DNA of 64,000 nucleotides, taken from Pimelobacter simplex. Its GTDB lineage: Bacteria; Actinomycetota; Actinomycetes; Propionibacteriales; Nocardioidaceae. The position numbers and the translations under genes were made by a program. Every line of letters begins with the position of its first letter. Position 1 is the stretch's first letter. Where the stretch lies: assembly GCA_016803235.1 (NCBI GenBank), contig JADCLI010000001.1, forward strand, positions 225,605 to 289,604, read 5' to 3'. Below the pieces are notes generated by a model that was not told where the DNA came from, made no database searches, and saw only the letters and a program-made list of their open reading frames with translations. Shown here piece after piece: positions 27,187-34,715 of the stretch.

Positions 27187-27978
27187 ATGACCTACCTCCC
27201 TCACGGCAAGGTGCTGGCATTCGCCCACCGCGGCGGGGCCTACCACCCCGAGATCGAGGGCCTCGAGAACACCCTCGCCGCGTTCCGGCACGCCGCCGCG
27301 CTCGGCTACGACTACCTCGAGACCGACGTCCACCTGACTGCAGACGGCGTCCTCCTCGCCTTCCACGACGAGGTGCTCGACCGGGTGACCGACCTGCAGG
27401 GTGCGGTCCGCGACCTCACCCTGGCGCAGGTACGCCGCGCGCGGATCGCCGGGCGCGAGGAGGTCCCCACGCTCGTCGAGCTCCTCGACAGCTTCCCGAC
27501 AGCCCGGTTCAACATCGACCTCAAGTCCGACGGAGCCGTCGACGCGCTCGCCGAGCTGGTGCGCGAGCGCGACCTGTGGGACCGGCTCCTCGTGGCCTCC
27601 TTCTCGCGCAAGCGGATCCGCCGGTTCCGGGCGCTGACCGACGGCCGGGTCCCCACCGCCGCCGACCCGTGGCAGATCGTGGTCTTCCGGGTCTCCCCCA
27701 GCACCCGGCTGGCCCGGCTGCTCGCCGGCGGCGGGTTCGCGGCCTTCCAGGTCCCCCACCGGCAGCGTGGGCTCACCGTCACGACGCCGGGCTTCGTGCG
27801 CCGCGCACACGCCGCGGGCCACCAGGTGCACGTGTGGACCATCGACGACCCCGCCGAGATGACGGCCCTCCTCGACCGCGGCGTCGACGGGATCTTCACG
27901 GACCGCACCGATCTGCTCAAGGATGTCCTCCAGGGACGCGGCCAGTGGTGGTCCGCCCGGGGAGGGACATCAGCATGA
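27187..27978 (+). CDS. Glycerophosphodiester phosphodiesterase (GDPD)
   Basis: A 263-residue TIM-barrel phosphodiesterase. The catalytic AHRGG (residues 13-17), ENTLAAF, the metal-binding pair in LETDVHLTADGVLLAFHD and the late HVWTIDDPAEMTALLDRGVDGIFTDR are all present and in GDPD order. It hydrolyses glycerophosphodiesters derived from phospholipids to glycerol-3-phosphate and an alcohol. No signal peptide is visible, so it is probably cytoplasmic. The stop overlaps the UMF1 transporter start by 4 bases, which suggests that the transporter may handle a related metabolite. Confidence 0.93.
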   Translation: MTYLPHGKVLAFAHRGGAYHPEIEGLENTLAAFRHAAALGYDYLETDVHLTADGVLLAFHDEVLDRVTDLQGAVRDLTLAQVRRARIAGREEVPTLVELLDSFPTARFNIDLKSDGAVDALAELVRERDLWDRLLVASFSRKRIRRFRALTDGRVPTAADPWQIVVFRVSPSTRLARLLAGGGFAAFQVPHRQRGLTVTTPGFVRRAHAAGHQVHVWTIDDPAEMTALLDRGVDGIFTDRTDLLKDVLQGRGQWWSARGGTSA

Positions 27979-29330
27979 ACGCATCGGCGCCCATCGCCGA
28001 CCTGGGGCCGCTCAACCGCGCGCGGGAGCAGCGGTCCTGGTACTTCACCGACTGGGCTGCCTCGGCGTTCCAGACCACCGTCGCGGGCGTGCTGTTCGCC
28101 CCCTACCTCATCTCCGTGGCCGAGAACGCCGTCGGCGAGCACGGACGGATCCACGTCCTCGGGCTCTCCATCGCGCCCGGCTCGCTGCCGTCGTACGTCA
28201 TCACGGTGTCGACGCTGCTCAGCGCGCTCATCTTCCCGATCATCGGCGCCCTCGCCGACCGGACCGCCCGCAAGCCCGACCTCCTCCTCGGCCTGTCCTG
28301 GCTGGGCGCGACGGCGGCCGGCCTGCTGTTCTTCATGAGCGGCGAGAACTGGCTGTTCGGCAGCATCGCCTTCATGGTCGCCAACCTCGCCGGCGGCGCG
28401 GCGATCGTGGTCAGCGACTCGATCCTGCCGCTGATCTCGACCGAGGACGAGCGGGACCGCACCTCGTCGATCGGCTGGGCCTACGGGTACGCCGGCGGCG
28501 GGCTGCTGCTCGCGGTGAACTTCGCCGTCGTGACCTTCCACGAGGCGCTCGGCCTCGACAAGGAGATGGCGGTCCGCCTCTCCCTGCTGTCGGCGGCGCT
28601 GTGGTGGGCGGCCTTCATGATCATCCCGTGGCGCGGCATCCGCCGGCACCAGCCGGTGGCCGTCGAGCAGGTCGAGGGCGGCCTGATGGCCCGCTCCTTC
28701 GGCCAGCTCGCCGCGACCCTCAGGGACCTGCGCAACTATCCGGTCGCCCTCACCTTCCTGCTCGCCTACCTCTTCTTCAACGACGGCATCCAGACCGTGA
28801 TCGCCTCCGCGTCGACCTTCGGCATCGAGGAGCTCGACTTCGAGGAGGGCACGGTGCTCGGCACCTACCTGCTCGTCCAGCTCGTGGCGATGCTCGGCGC
28901 GATCGGGTTCGGCCGGGCCGCCGCCCGGTTCGGCGCCAAGAAGGTCATCCTGACCGGACTCGTCGGCTGGATGGGCATCGTCACGGTGGCGCTCGTCGTC
29001 CCCAAGGGCCAGCTGGTGCCGTTCCTCGCCCTCGGCGTCGCCATCGGCATCGTCCTCGGCGGCACCCAGGCGCTGGCCCGGTCCTACTTCTCGCTCTTCA
29101 TCCCGCGCGGCAAGGAGGCCGAGTACTTCAGCCTCTACCACGCCATGGACCGCGGCACGTCCTGGTTCGGGACTCTCACCTTCGGCCTCGTCTACCAGCT
29201 CACCGACTCCTACCGGCCCGCGATCTTCGCGCTGATCGCGTTCTTCGTGCTCGGCGGCCTGCTGCTGCTCCGGGTCGACACCGAGCGCGGCATCCGTGAG
29301 GCCGGCAACGCCCGTCCGGCCGTCATCTGA
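27975..29330 (+). CDS. MFS transporter, UMF1/Atg22-like
   Basis: This 451-residue protein has about 12 hydrophobic segments. The beginning (SWYFTDWAASAFQTTVAGVLFAPYL) and IIGALADRTARKPDLLLG (the cytoplasmic GxxxD(R/K) MFS loop) match the UMF1 family, the prokaryotic relatives of fungal Atg22. The second half contains a duplicated loop at GRAAARFGAKKVIL. The substrate is unknown; fungal relatives export amino acids from vacuoles. It is translationally coupled to the GDPD gene. Confidence 0.9.
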   Translation: MNASAPIADLGPLNRAREQRSWYFTDWAASAFQTTVAGVLFAPYLISVAENAVGEHGRIHVLGLSIAPGSLPSYVITVSTLLSALIFPIIGALADRTARKPDLLLGLSWLGATAAGLLFFMSGENWLFGSIAFMVANLAGGAAIVVSDSILPLISTEDERDRTSSIGWAYGYAGGGLLLAVNFAVVTFHEALGLDKEMAVRLSLLSAALWWAAFMIIPWRGIRRHQPVAVEQVEGGLMARSFGQLAATLRDLRNYPVALTFLLAYLFFNDGIQTVIASASTFGIEELDFEEGTVLGTYLLVQLVAMLGAIGFGRAAARFGAKKVILTGLVGWMGIVTVALVVPKGQLVPFLALGVAIGIVLGGTQALARSYFSLFIPRGKEAEYFSLYHAMDRGTSWFGTLTFGLVYQLTDSYRPAIFALIAFFVLGGLLLLRVDTERGIREAGNARPAVI

Positions 29331-29335
29331 GGCCT

Positions 29336-29359
29336 CCGGTCCCCACTGGTCTGGACCGG
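29336..29359 (+). terminator. Hairpin after the UMF1 gene
   Basis: CCGGTCC (29336-29342) and GGACCGG (29353-29359) form a perfect 7-bp stem with a 10-base loop, 5 bases downstream of the stop. It separates the GDPD/UMF1 operon from the rbpA promoter. Confidence 0.5.
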
Positions 29360-29385
29360 GGTCCCGACCTCTCCCGTTCCGGATT

Positions 29386-29411
29386 GGAACCTTTTCGCGC
29401 TGGGTAGCGTT
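29386..29411 (+). promoter_or_regulatory. SigR-type promoter for rbpA
   Basis: GGAAC (29386-29390) and GTT (29409-29411) are separated by exactly 18 bases. This fits the SigR/SigH-class consensus GGAA(T/C)-N18/19-GTT of the oxidative-stress ECF sigma factors. From established knowledge, rbpA of Streptomyces is a SigR target. The leader from here to the ATG is about 30 bases and includes a GGGAGGTGGAG ribosome site. Confidence 0.7.
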
Positions 29412-29445
29412 GAGGGGATAGACGAAACATGGGAGGTGGAGTCTG

Positions 29446-29835
29446 ATGGCTGAGCGCACACTGCGCGGTGCCCGACTGGGAGGCCAGTCCTTCGAGGACG
29501 AGCGGGGTATCGAGTTCGCAGCCCGGCAGCAGGTCGGCTACAAGTGCCCGCAGGGACACGAGTTCGAGATCACCATGTCCATCGAGGCCGAGGTCCCCGC
29601 GATCTGGGAGTGCCCGCGCTGCGGCCTGGAGGCCGAGTCGACCGCCGGCATCGAGCGTGAGGTGAAGGCCGAGAAGCCCCAGCGCACGCACTGGGACATG
29701 CTGCTCGAGCGCCGCTCCGAGAAGGAGCTCGAGGAGATCCTCACCGAGCGCCTCGAGCTGCTCCGCGGCGGGGAGATCGGTCCCGCGCACCTGCACCGGG
29801 CCAACGCCCGCAAGAAGAAGCCGGCGAAGGCCTGA
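29446..29835 (+). CDS. rbpA: RNA polymerase-binding protein RbpA
   Basis: A 129-residue actinobacteria-specific transcription factor. It contains a zinc-binding core domain with CPQGHEF and ECPRCG (cysteine/histidine ligands), a linker, and a C-terminal sigma-interaction domain (THWDMLLERRSEKELEEILTERLELLRGG) followed by a basic tail (ARKKKPAKA). RbpA binds RNA polymerase and group I/II sigma factors and stabilises open complexes. The ATG has an excellent ribosome site. The upstream SigR-type promoter predicts induction by thiol-oxidative stress. It is monocistronic and ends before a strong 13-bp stem that lies inside the convergent fxsA gene. Confidence 0.96.
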   Translation: MAERTLRGARLGGQSFEDERGIEFAARQQVGYKCPQGHEFEITMSIEAEVPAIWECPRCGLEAESTAGIEREVKAEKPQRTHWDMLLERRSEKELEEILTERLELLRGGEIGPAHLHRANARKKKPAKA

Positions 29836-29846
29836 TCACCGCTCGA

Positions 29847-30317
29847 TCACTGCTCATCGACGACCTCGCCCCGGACCACGCTCGGTCCGGGGCGAGTGCC
29901 GTCTCCGGGCGGGTACGACGCGCTCGTGCGGCGCACGACCTGCCGGCCGGCGTACGACACCAGCAGGCCGCGGAACAGCGGCCGGGTGAGCGGCAGGATG
30001 AGCAGGATGCCGAGCAGGTCGGTCACGAAGCCGGGGCTGAGCATGAACGCGCCGCCCAGCACGACGAGGACACCGTCGGCGAGCTCGCGGTGCGGGAGCC
30101 GCCCGGTCTCGACCCGCTCGCGCAGCGCCAGCCAGGCCTTGCGGCCCTCGCGCTTGATCAGCCACGCGCCGACGATGCTGTCGAGGACGAGCAGCAGGAT
30201 GGTCCACCACGGGCCGATCGCCTGGCCGACCTGGATCAGCACGACGATCTCGAGGATCGGCATCACCACGAAGGCGAGGAACAGCAGCACCGCTGCCCGC
30301 CGGCTCCTCCTGCTCAT
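29847..30317 (-). CDS. fxsA: FxsA-family membrane protein
   Basis: This 156-residue cytoplasmic-membrane protein has helices at about 9-30 and 33-52 (LLFLAFVVMPILEIVVLIQVGQAIGPWWTILLLVLDSIVGAWLIKREGRKAW), then HRELADGVLVVLGGAFMLSPGFVTDLLGILLILPLTRPLFR, the conserved FxsA core. E. coli FxsA relieves exclusion of phage T7 by the F plasmid; its normal role is unclear. The final codons (from about 29896 down to 29865) contain a perfect 13-bp inverted repeat that probably terminates rbpA transcription from the other strand. Confidence 0.93.
   Translation of the reverse strand: MSRRSRRAAVLLFLAFVVMPILEIVVLIQVGQAIGPWWTILLLVLDSIVGAWLIKREGRKAWLALRERVETGRLPHRELADGVLVVLGGAFMLSPGFVTDLLGILLILPLTRPLFRGLLVSYAGRQVVRRTSASYPPGDGTRPGPSVVRGEVVDEQ
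29865..29896. terminator. Strong stem-loop terminating rbpA, inside the 3' end of fxsA
   Basis: CTCGCCCCGGACC (29865-29877) pairs perfectly with GGTCCGGGGCGAG (29884-29896) around a 6-base loop, 30 bases after the rbpA stop. It lies within the fxsA reading frame (its last 17 codons), so the terminator and protein-coding functions are superimposed. Confidence 0.6.
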
Positions 30318-30330
30318 CTCGACCTGCCTC

Positions 30331-31116
30331 TCATCGTGACGACTGCAGCTCCCTCGTCGGGGCGACCTGCGGCTGTCCCTTGACCTGGTTCCAGCGCTGG
30401 CGCAGACCCCACCAGGTGATCCGCTTGAGGGACTCCACGGCGACCTGGCCGCTCATCTTGGACTCCCCACGGACCCGCTCGACGAACTCGATGGGGACCT
30501 CGCGCACGGTCAGCCCGGCCTGCAGGGTCCGGGTGACCAGGTCGGTCTGGAAGACGTAGCCGGTCGAGCGCACCTGGTCGAGGCGGATCGCCTCCAGCGT
30601 GGAGCGGCGGAACAGGCGGTAGCCCGCGGTGGCGTCGCGCACGCCGATCCCGAGCAGCAGCCGGACGTACAGGTTGCCGCCGCGGGAGAGCAGCTCGCGC
30701 TGCCAGGGCCAGTTGACGACCGAGCCGCCGGGCACCCAGCGGGAGCCGATGACCAGGTCGGCGTCGTGGAGGCCCGCGAGCAGCCGCTGCAGCTGCTCGG
30801 GCTGGTGCGAGCCGTCGGCGTCCATCTCGCCGATGACGTCGTAGCCCGCGTCGAGGGCCCACGCGAAGCCGGCGAGGTATGCCGCACCGAGGCCCTCCTT
30901 CGCGGTGCGGTGCAGGACGTGGACGTGCGGGTCCGCCTGGGCGATCCCGTCGGCAATGGCGCCGGTGCCGTCGGGCGAGTCGTCGTCGACGACGAGCACG
31001 TCGACGTGCGGCTGGGCGGTGCGGACGCGCTCGATGATCCACGCGAGGTTGGCGGCCTCGTCGTAGGTGGGGATGACCATCACCGTACGGCCCGGGGTGG
31101 AGTGCTGATCAGACAA
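30331..31116 (-). CDS. Polyprenol-phosphate mannosyltransferase (dolichol-P-mannose synthase-like)
   Basis: A 261-residue GT2 glycosyltransferase. The GT-A nucleotide-binding region is VMVIPTYDEAANLAWIIERV and DVLVVDDDSPDGTGAIADGI (DDDSPDGT binds GDP-mannose and the metal). GEMDADGSHQPEQLQ and DLVIGSRWVPGGSV follow, the latter typical of polyprenol monophosphomannose synthases. The product is the membrane mannose donor for lipomannan and protein mannosylation. The TTG at 31116 gives a family-sized protein and overlaps the lnt stop by 8 bases; a farther ATG at 31185 would overlap lnt by 77 bases. In Mycobacterium tuberculosis the two domains are fused in one protein. Confidence 0.9.
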   Translation of the reverse strand: MSDQHSTPGRTVMVIPTYDEAANLAWIIERVRTAQPHVDVLVVDDDSPDGTGAIADGIAQADPHVHVLHRTAKEGLGAAYLAGFAWALDAGYDVIGEMDADGSHQPEQLQRLLAGLHDADLVIGSRWVPGGSVVNWPWQRELLSRGGNLYVRLLLGIGVRDATAGYRLFRRSTLEAIRLDQVRSTGYVFQTDLVTRTLQAGLTVREVPIEFVERVRGESKMSGQVAVESLKRITWWGLRQRWNQVKGQPQVAPTRELQSSR

Positions 31117-32692
31117 CGGGTGCCTCACTCGGGGTCGGGGAGAGCGCGGGCGGCTCCTCGTCGGGCGCCTCCTGCGCGGGGCCATCGAACTCTCGCCTTC
31201 GACGGTACGTCACGGCACCTGACACGAGAGCGGCGAGCGTCAGCAGGGTGAACATCCGTGACGGCCACGCGCCCAGCCTCATGGCCGGGGTCAGTGCGGT
31301 GCTCAGCCCGACCGTCTCCACCAGGACCGCGGTGGTGCGTGGCCGCGCCGACGCGACCACGCTGCCGTCGGGCGCGATGACGCCGCTCTGGCCGTTCGTG
31401 GAGGCCACCGCGAGCCAGCGCCCCGCCTCGATCGCCCGGAGCCGCGTGATCGCGAACTGCTGCTCGATCTGGTGGGTGAAGATGAAGCTGGCGTTGCTGG
31501 TCTGCACCGTGAGCAGCTCGGCGCCGTCGCGCACCTGTGGCGGCATCACGTCGTCGTAGGCGACGTCGAAGCAGATCGCGTCGCCGACCCGGACGCCCGC
31601 GACCCGCAGCGGCGCGGTGCGGGTGCCGCTCTTCATGTCCCGCGAGATGAGGGCGAGCTGGCCGAACTTGGGGTCCCAGATGTCACGGAACGGGATGTAC
31701 TCGCCGTAGGGCACGGGGTGGTGCTTGGTGTAGCGGTCCCCCGGCCCGGTGACCGGGTCCCATACGACGCCCTGGTTGAGCACGTGCTCGGGGCCGTCGT
31801 CGACGATCCCGCCGACGACGACCGGCACCCGCACCGCGTCGACGGCCTCGTGGATCCCGGCGTTGACCTGGCCCGCCCCGAAGGGGTCGACGGCGGTGGA
31901 GTTCTCCGGCCACAGCACGAAGTCGGGCTGAGGCACCCGGCCGGCGGCCGCGTCGGCGGCCAGGCGGGTCGTCGCGTCGACGTGGTTGCGGGTGACCTGC
32001 TCGTGGTCCCACAGGATGTCGTTGCCGGGGCCGGGGACGTCGCCCTGGACGACGGCGACGGTCGTGGAGCCCGTCTCCGGGATGTCGTACGGCAGCACGG
32101 CCGGGGTCACCAGCAGCGCCAGCACGCCGACGGCAACGGCCGCCGACGCCCGGCGCCGCTCGCGGGCCAGGGCGGCCTCGACGAACCGGGCCACGCAGAA
32201 CCCGGCGAGGGCGAGCAGGAACGACAGGCCGGTCATGCCGACGTACGCGACCGCCGGAGCGACGGGCGTGTCGATCGCGGCGAAGGCGAGGCGGCCCCAC
32301 GGCATCCCGCTGAACGGCCAGCCGCTGCGCAGGGTCTCCATCGTGGCCCAGGCCGCGGCCAGCCACAGCGGCCACGCGGGCAGTCGACGGAGCAGGGGCA
32401 CGGCGAGGCCGAGCAGCCCGTAGAAGAGCGCCTCGACGGCCGACAGCGCGAGCCACGCGTCGGGCCCGATCGAGTCCTTCATCCAGGAGATGTGGCTGAA
32501 GTAGAACGCCACCCCGAACACGAGGCCGACCAGGCCGGCGCGTCGCACCGTCTGGTCGCGGGTGGCCAGGGCGTAGCAGGCGACGCCGAGAGGCAGCACC
32601 CAGGGCAGGGCGACCGGCTCGAAGGAGGCGGTCAGGAGTGCGCCACCGACGGCAGCGAGGCCGACGGCCGGAAGAAGGGGGCGCTGCACCAC
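31109..32692 (-). CDS. lnt: Apolipoprotein N-acyltransferase
   Basis: This 527-residue membrane enzyme has about six N-terminal transmembrane helices followed by an extracytoplasmic nitrilase-like domain. The catalytic triad is E in DFVLWPENSTAVD, K in DRYTKHHPVPYGEYIPF and C in VGDAICFDVAYDD. It N-acylates the diacylglyceryl cysteine of lipoproteins, completing their maturation. The UrtA (34716) and FKBP (52379) products here are likely clients. The C-terminal 30 residues are acidic and proline-rich. The gene is upstream of the mannosyltransferase with an 8-base overlap. Confidence 0.94.
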   Translation of the reverse strand: MVQRPLLPAVGLAAVGGALLTASFEPVALPWVLPLGVACYALATRDQTVRRAGLVGLVFGVAFYFSHISWMKDSIGPDAWLALSAVEALFYGLLGLAVPLLRRLPAWPLWLAAAWATMETLRSGWPFSGMPWGRLAFAAIDTPVAPAVAYVGMTGLSFLLALAGFCVARFVEAALARERRRASAAVAVGVLALLVTPAVLPYDIPETGSTTVAVVQGDVPGPGNDILWDHEQVTRNHVDATTRLAADAAAGRVPQPDFVLWPENSTAVDPFGAGQVNAGIHEAVDAVRVPVVVGGIVDDGPEHVLNQGVVWDPVTGPGDRYTKHHPVPYGEYIPFRDIWDPKFGQLALISRDMKSGTRTAPLRVAGVRVGDAICFDVAYDDVMPPQVRDGAELLTVQTSNASFIFTHQIEQQFAITRLRAIEAGRWLAVASTNGQSGVIAPDGSVVASARPRTTAVLVETVGLSTALTPAMRLGAWPSRMFTLLTLAALVSGAVTYRRRREFDGPAQEAPDEEPPALSPTPSEAPVV

Positions 32693-32832
32693 GGCCCGAG
32701 CCTAGATGACCCCTGGCGAGCCCCGGTCACCGCTCTGCAGGCGGCGGAAGGACCCAGGACACCTTCGGACCATCCCGGCTCCCGACTGGCTGCCGACGCG
32801 CGCGACGTTGTCTAGGGGGACCCGGGTCCTTC

Positions 32833-32857
32833 CGGTTCGCTCTCGAGGAGCGAACCG
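32833..32857. other. Perfect 9-bp inverted repeat upstream of lnt
   Basis: CGGTTCGCT (32833-32841) and AGCGAACCG (32849-32857) with loop CTCGAGG. It is 140-165 bases upstream of lnt. It may be a leader structure, a regulator site or a terminator remnant; no poly-T follows on either strand. Confidence 0.35.
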
Positions 32858-33079
32858 ACCTCCGCGAACCGTCCCCGTGCGGAGCTGGTGCTACTCCGCC
32901 GACATACGGCCACTCGGACGTCGGTCCGCCGGCCACGACCTGCACGAGCGAACGCCTCCGTACTCTGGTGACGCAGGCCACTCCTGTCAACCGTCCCCTG
33001 ACCTGCGGTGATACGCGTTCTCGCAGGTCAGCGCGGGCCCCGCGAGTCGCAAGATGTCGCAAAAAATCCGGCCATCCAC

Positions 33080-33102
33080 GGCGTGTCGCGCGGCGACACG
33101 CC
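33080..33102 (-). terminator. Terminator downstream of the Lrp-family gene
   Basis: GGCGTGTCGC (33080-33089) and GCGACACGCC (33093-33102) form a perfect 10-bp stem with a 3-base loop, 34 bases after the Lrp stop on the minus strand. A run of six T (minus strand, 33060-33066) follows 14 bases later, so it is a reasonable intrinsic terminator. Confidence 0.6.
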
Positions 33103-33135
33103 GGACGTCGGGCCGTCGCCCGGGCGCACCGGTGG

Positions 33136-33600
33136 TCAGTGACCGACCGGGCGGTTCTCGTAGTACGTCGAGAGCACGATCGTCGTGCGCGTCGAGACGT
33201 TCGCCGCCGCCCGGATCCGGCCCAGGAGGAGCTCGAGCTCGACGGGCGTGGTGGTGCGGACCTTGAGGAGGTAGGACTCCTCCCCCGCGACCGACCAGCA
33301 GGACTCGATCTCCGGGATGTCGACCAACCGCTCCGGGCAGTCGTCGGGCTGCGAGGGGTCGATCGGACGGATCGCGATGAAGGACGTCAGCGGGACGCCG
33401 ATCTCGGCGTAGTTGACGGTGGCTCCGTAGCCGAGGATCAGGCCGCGCTGCTCGAGGCGCTTGACCCGCTGGTGCACCGCCGAGGTCGACAGGCCCGTGG
33501 CCCGACCGAGGTCGGTGTAGGACATCCGGCCGTCCTTGGCCAGGAGCTCCAGGATCTGCCGGTCCGTCGCCTCGACCGCTGGATTGCTGCTCTGACTCAC
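33136..33600 (-). CDS. Lrp/AsnC-family transcription regulator
   Basis: A 154-residue regulator with an N-terminal winged HTH (VEATDRQILELLAKDGRMSYTDLGRATGLSTSAVHQRVKRLEQRGLILGY, residues about 9-58) and a RAM ligand-binding domain (IPEIESCWSVAGEESYLLKVRTTTPVELELLLGRIRAAANVSTRTTIVLSTYYENRP). It senses an amino acid, not identifiable here. The GTG start at 33600 is leaderless: a -10 on the minus strand (TAGGCT, 33613-33608) ends 7 bases before it. The same palindrome supplies the -10 of the divergent exonuclease. Confidence 0.92.
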   Translation of the reverse strand: MSQSSNPAVEATDRQILELLAKDGRMSYTDLGRATGLSTSAVHQRVKRLEQRGLILGYGATVNYAEIGVPLTSFIAIRPIDPSQPDDCPERLVDIPEIESCWSVAGEESYLLKVRTTTPVELELLLGRIRAAANVSTRTTIVLSTYYENRPVGH

Positions 33601-33604
33601 ATCG

Positions 33605-33623
33605 CGCAGCCTAATAGGCTGCG
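33605..33623. promoter_or_regulatory. Perfect 9-1-9 palindrome containing two overlapping divergent -10 elements
   Basis: CGCAGCCTA-A-TAGGCTGCG. The right arm contains TAGGCT (33615-33620), a plus-strand -10 with a CTGACT -35 at 33592-33597 and a 17-base spacer. The left arm gives the identical TAGGCT on the minus strand (33613-33608). The exonuclease and Lrp genes therefore start from promoters whose -10 boxes are one base apart, and both transcripts would be leaderless or nearly so. Confidence 0.6.
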
Positions 33624-33625
33624 GC

Positions 33626-34555
33626 GTGATGACTGAGCGCCTTCTACTCCTCGATACGGCCAGCCTGTACTTCCGGGCCTACTTCGGCTCCCCGGAGATC
33701 CTCGCCCCGGACGGCACCAACGTGAACGCGGTGCGGGGACTGCTGGGCTACATCTCCCAGCTGGTCGACCAGTACCGGCCGACCCACCTGGCCTGCTGCT
33801 GGGACGACGACTGGCGTCCGCAGTGGCGCGTCGACCTGATCCCGACGTACAAGGCACACCGGGTGGTCGAGGAGGTCACCGGCGCTCCCGACGTCGAGGA
33901 GGTCCCCGACCCGCTCGAGCTGCAGGTCCCGATCATTCGCGAGGTCCTGGCCGCGTTCGGCATCGCCGTCGTCGGTGCGCCCGGCTACGAGGCCGACGAC
34001 GTCATCGGCACCCTGGCCACCGGCGCCGGGATGCCCGTCGACGTGGTCACCGGCGACCGCGACCTGTTCCAGCTCGTCGACGACGCCGCCGGTGTGCGGG
34101 TGCTCTACGTCGGCAAGGGCGTCGGACGCCACGAGCGGGTCGACGAGGCGTGGGTGGTGGAGAAGTACGGCGTGCGTGCCGACCAGTACGCCGACTTCGC
34201 CACCCTGCGGGGCGACGCCTCGGACGGCCTGCCCGGCGTCAAGGGCGTCGGCGAGAAGACCGCGGCCTCGATGCTGCAGAAGTACGGCGACCTCGCCGGC
34301 ATCGTCGCCGCCGTCGACGACCCGACCAGCGACCTCGGCCCCGGGCCACGCACCAAGATCCGCGACGCCGCGCCGTACCTCGCCGTGGCGCCGAAGGTCG
34401 TCGCCGTCGCCCGCGACATCGACCTCCCGCGCGACCACCTCGCGTTGCCCCAGGCTCCTACCGACCCGGAGGGGCTCGCGGCGCTGGTCGAGCGGTGGTC
34501 ACTCGCCTCGCCGGTGGAGCGGCTCACCGGCGTGCTGGGATCACTCGTCGTGTAA
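33626..34555 (+). CDS. 5'-3' exonuclease (PolA N-terminal/flap endonuclease type)
   Basis: This 309-residue protein corresponds to the 5'-nuclease domain of DNA polymerase I without the polymerase. Metal-binding acidic residues are visible: LLLDTASLYFRAYF at the N-terminus, ACCWDDDWRPQWR, GYEADDVIGTLA and VVTGDRDLFQLVDD. The DNA-binding helix-hairpin-helix is DGLPGVKGVGEKTAASMLQKYG. It removes RNA primers or flaps in replication and repair. GTG 33626 or ATG 33629 may be the start. The divergent -10 palindrome links it to the Lrp gene. Mycobacteria also keep a stand-alone copy near the proteasome/Tat region. Confidence 0.92.
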   Translation: MMTERLLLLDTASLYFRAYFGSPEILAPDGTNVNAVRGLLGYISQLVDQYRPTHLACCWDDDWRPQWRVDLIPTYKAHRVVEEVTGAPDVEEVPDPLELQVPIIREVLAAFGIAVVGAPGYEADDVIGTLATGAGMPVDVVTGDRDLFQLVDDAAGVRVLYVGKGVGRHERVDEAWVVEKYGVRADQYADFATLRGDASDGLPGVKGVGEKTAASMLQKYGDLAGIVAAVDDPTSDLGPGPRTKIRDAAPYLAVAPKVVAVARDIDLPRDHLALPQAPTDPEGLAALVERWSLASPVERLTGVLGSLVV

Positions 34556-34580
34556 CACGCGGTGAGGATCGCGAAACACC

Positions 34581-34627
34581 GATTTCATTCCATTTGGCAG
34601 GAATCGGAAATCACCCCTTCCTAGGTT
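34581..34627 (+). promoter_or_regulatory. Candidate operator and promoter of the urt-ure operon
   Basis: An imperfect inverted repeat, GATTTCATTCC (34581-34591) and GGAATcgGAAATC (34600-34612), is notably AT-rich. It is followed by a possible -10 TAGGTT (34622-34627). The repeat overlaps the expected -35 and is a candidate nitrogen-regulator site. I could not match it convincingly to the GlnR consensus. Confidence 0.4.
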
Positions 34628-34632
34628 CATCG

Positions 34633-34692
34633 CCACCGGGGCCCGGCGTCGTGCCCCCTGGCCCAGCACCCGTCCCCCGAGAGGGCGGGTGC
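34633..34692 (+). other. Structured 5' leader of urtA (two stem-loops)
   Basis: Stem 1 pairs GGGGC (34638-34642) with GCCCC (34653-34657), with outer CCA/TGG pairing. Stem 2 pairs GCACCCG (34666-34672) with CGGGTGC (34686-34692), with an inner CCC/GGG. The AGAGG ribosome site (34701-34705) follows directly. It may stabilise the mRNA or control translation. It does not match any riboswitch I can identify with confidence. Confidence 0.35.
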
Positions 34693-34715
34693 GATGACCG
34701 AGAGGGTTGTCCCAC

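Larger units (their letters stand above)
32693..33135. other. 443-bp intergenic region with hairpins, no supported gene
   Basis: The region lies between the lnt start and the Lrp-gene stop, both on the minus strand. Open frames exist but none shows a domain, ribosome site or family-like composition. Structured elements present are a 9-bp perfect stem at 32833-32857 and a 10-bp perfect stem at 33080-33102. The lnt promoter should lie at its left end. Confidence 0.55.

Noticed and set aside
32706-33011. Small plus-strand gene in the lnt-Lrp gap
   Set aside because: Composition is Arg/Pro-rich with no ribosome site or recognisable domain, and it overlaps perfect hairpins.
33079-33102. Relation of the Lrp-gene terminator to the palindrome element
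   Set aside because: Both contain CGGCGTGTCGC, but an 11-base GC-rich match is not improbable in 64 kb of this composition and the 20-base palindromes are absent here.
34552-34577. GlnR box upstream of urtA
   Set aside because: GTAAC and GAAAC elements are present but their spacing (21 bases between starts) does not give the 11-base phasing of the GlnR consensus.
34620-34712. Guanidine-type (ykkC) riboswitch before urtA
   Set aside because: A TAGG start, a CTGGCCC segment and an ACCGAGAGGG segment are faintly reminiscent, but the conserved core and ACGR loops cannot be aligned. A covariance-model search would decide it.
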